From Chrysochromulina tobinii (lineage: Eukaryota; Haptophyta; Prymnesiales; Chrysochromulinaceae): 15,413 nt of DNA. The notes under the pieces were generated by a model that saw only the letters and a program-made list of their open reading frames with translations, did no database searches and was not told where the DNA came from. Shown here piece by piece: positions 15,141 to 15,413 of the stretch; position 1 is the first letter of the stretch; each line of letters begins with the position of its first letter. Position numbers and translations under genes: made by a program. The stretch lies in assembly GCA_001275005.1 (NCBI GenBank), contig JWZX01001099.1, positions 1-15,413 of the forward strand, written 5' to 3'.

Positions 15141-15413
15141 TCAGAAGCTGAGCAAGCCGGCGGCGTCGGATGCGGGCGCCATGGGCGCGGCGCCCATCTG
15201 CTGCAGCGCGCGCACGTATTGGAGCGGCGTGAGGAGCGCAGTGCACCCAAAGCCCACCTCGTCGCCCGCCTCGTGCGCACAGCGCAGCTCCGCGTGGCTG
15301 GCGCCTCCGAGCATGAAGACCATGAGGCGTGGCGGCGCGGCGGGCGCGCGCGTCTTGTCGCCGGCGCCGTCTTGGGCGCCGGCGAGGAGGCTGACGGCGG
15401 CGCCCGCGACGGC
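15141..15413 (-). CDS. Sec1/Munc18-family protein, C-terminal part (runs off the right edge)
   Basis: The frame is open to the window edge on the minus strand; the last 90 residues and the stop are present. SM proteins bind syntaxins and assembling SNARE complexes to control vesicle fusion. Seen: RLMVFMLGGASHAELRCAHE, matching the conserved C-terminal strand of SM proteins (hydrophobic-GG-x(2)-x-E-R/L), then GFGCTALLTPLQYVRALQQM, the expected Gly-x-Thr/Ser...Leu-Thr-Pro...Leu terminal block. A short Ala/Pro-rich linker (KTRAPAAPPR) precedes it. It converges with the HAD gene. Subfamily (Sec1, Vps45, Sly1, Vps33) cannot be assigned from this piece. Confidence 0.75.
   Translation of the reverse strand, partial: AVAGAAVSLLAGAQDGAGDKTRAPAAPPRLMVFMLGGASHAELRCAHEAGDEVGFGCTALLTPLQYVRALQQMGAAPMAPASDAAGLLSF

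Overview
The window reads as GC-rich nuclear DNA from a unicellular alga, most likely a haptophyte of the Emiliania/Isochrysis/Chrysochromulina type. The grounds are short GT-AG introns that restore protein frames, strong GC3 bias, Ala/Arg-rich spacers, ~10-bp minisatellites inside introns, and eukaryote-type products (TMTC, PH, Sec1-like). The haptophyte assignment rests on my memory of similar predicted proteins and is inference.

Layout, left to right. Positions 1-2245 hold no gene I can recognise: a GATACA-type minisatellite, inverted repeats and GC-rich spacer. On the + strand follow a small two-exon coiled-coil protein (2246-3010), a two-exon TMTC-like O-mannosyltransferase with TPRs (3176-5513), a single-exon pentameric ligand-gated ion channel homologue (5675-7063), and a two-exon SGNH-like hydrolase (about 7268-9433). 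Converging on it from the - strand is a four-exon putative GT-B glycosyltransferase-like gene (about 12577 down to 9830). It is head-to-head with a + strand PH-domain/coiled-coil gene (12821-13873). Then come a HAD-family phosphatase (13998-14951, +) and the C-terminal end of a Sec1/Munc18-family gene (15141 to the right edge, -).

There is no operon. A loose theme is the secretory route and cell surface: TMTC glycosylation, a glycosyltransferase-like protein, an SGNH hydrolase/esterase-like protein, a plasma-membrane-type channel, a PH-domain membrane adaptor and an SM vesicle-fusion protein. This may be coincidence.

The most interesting signal is in the introns. In two of them (TMTC intron 5267-5330; glycosyltransferase intron 1, 11661-11734) the first ~30-40 nt of the intron are a near-copy of the start of the downstream exon, so the donor and acceptor junctions lie inside a direct repeat. 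Three other introns show a shorter or weaker version, and five of six acceptors read CAG|GT. Three introns also carry 10-bp tandem repeats; in one the last repeat copy is itself the 3' splice site. This looks like recent intron gain by duplication or target-site-duplication-like insertion.
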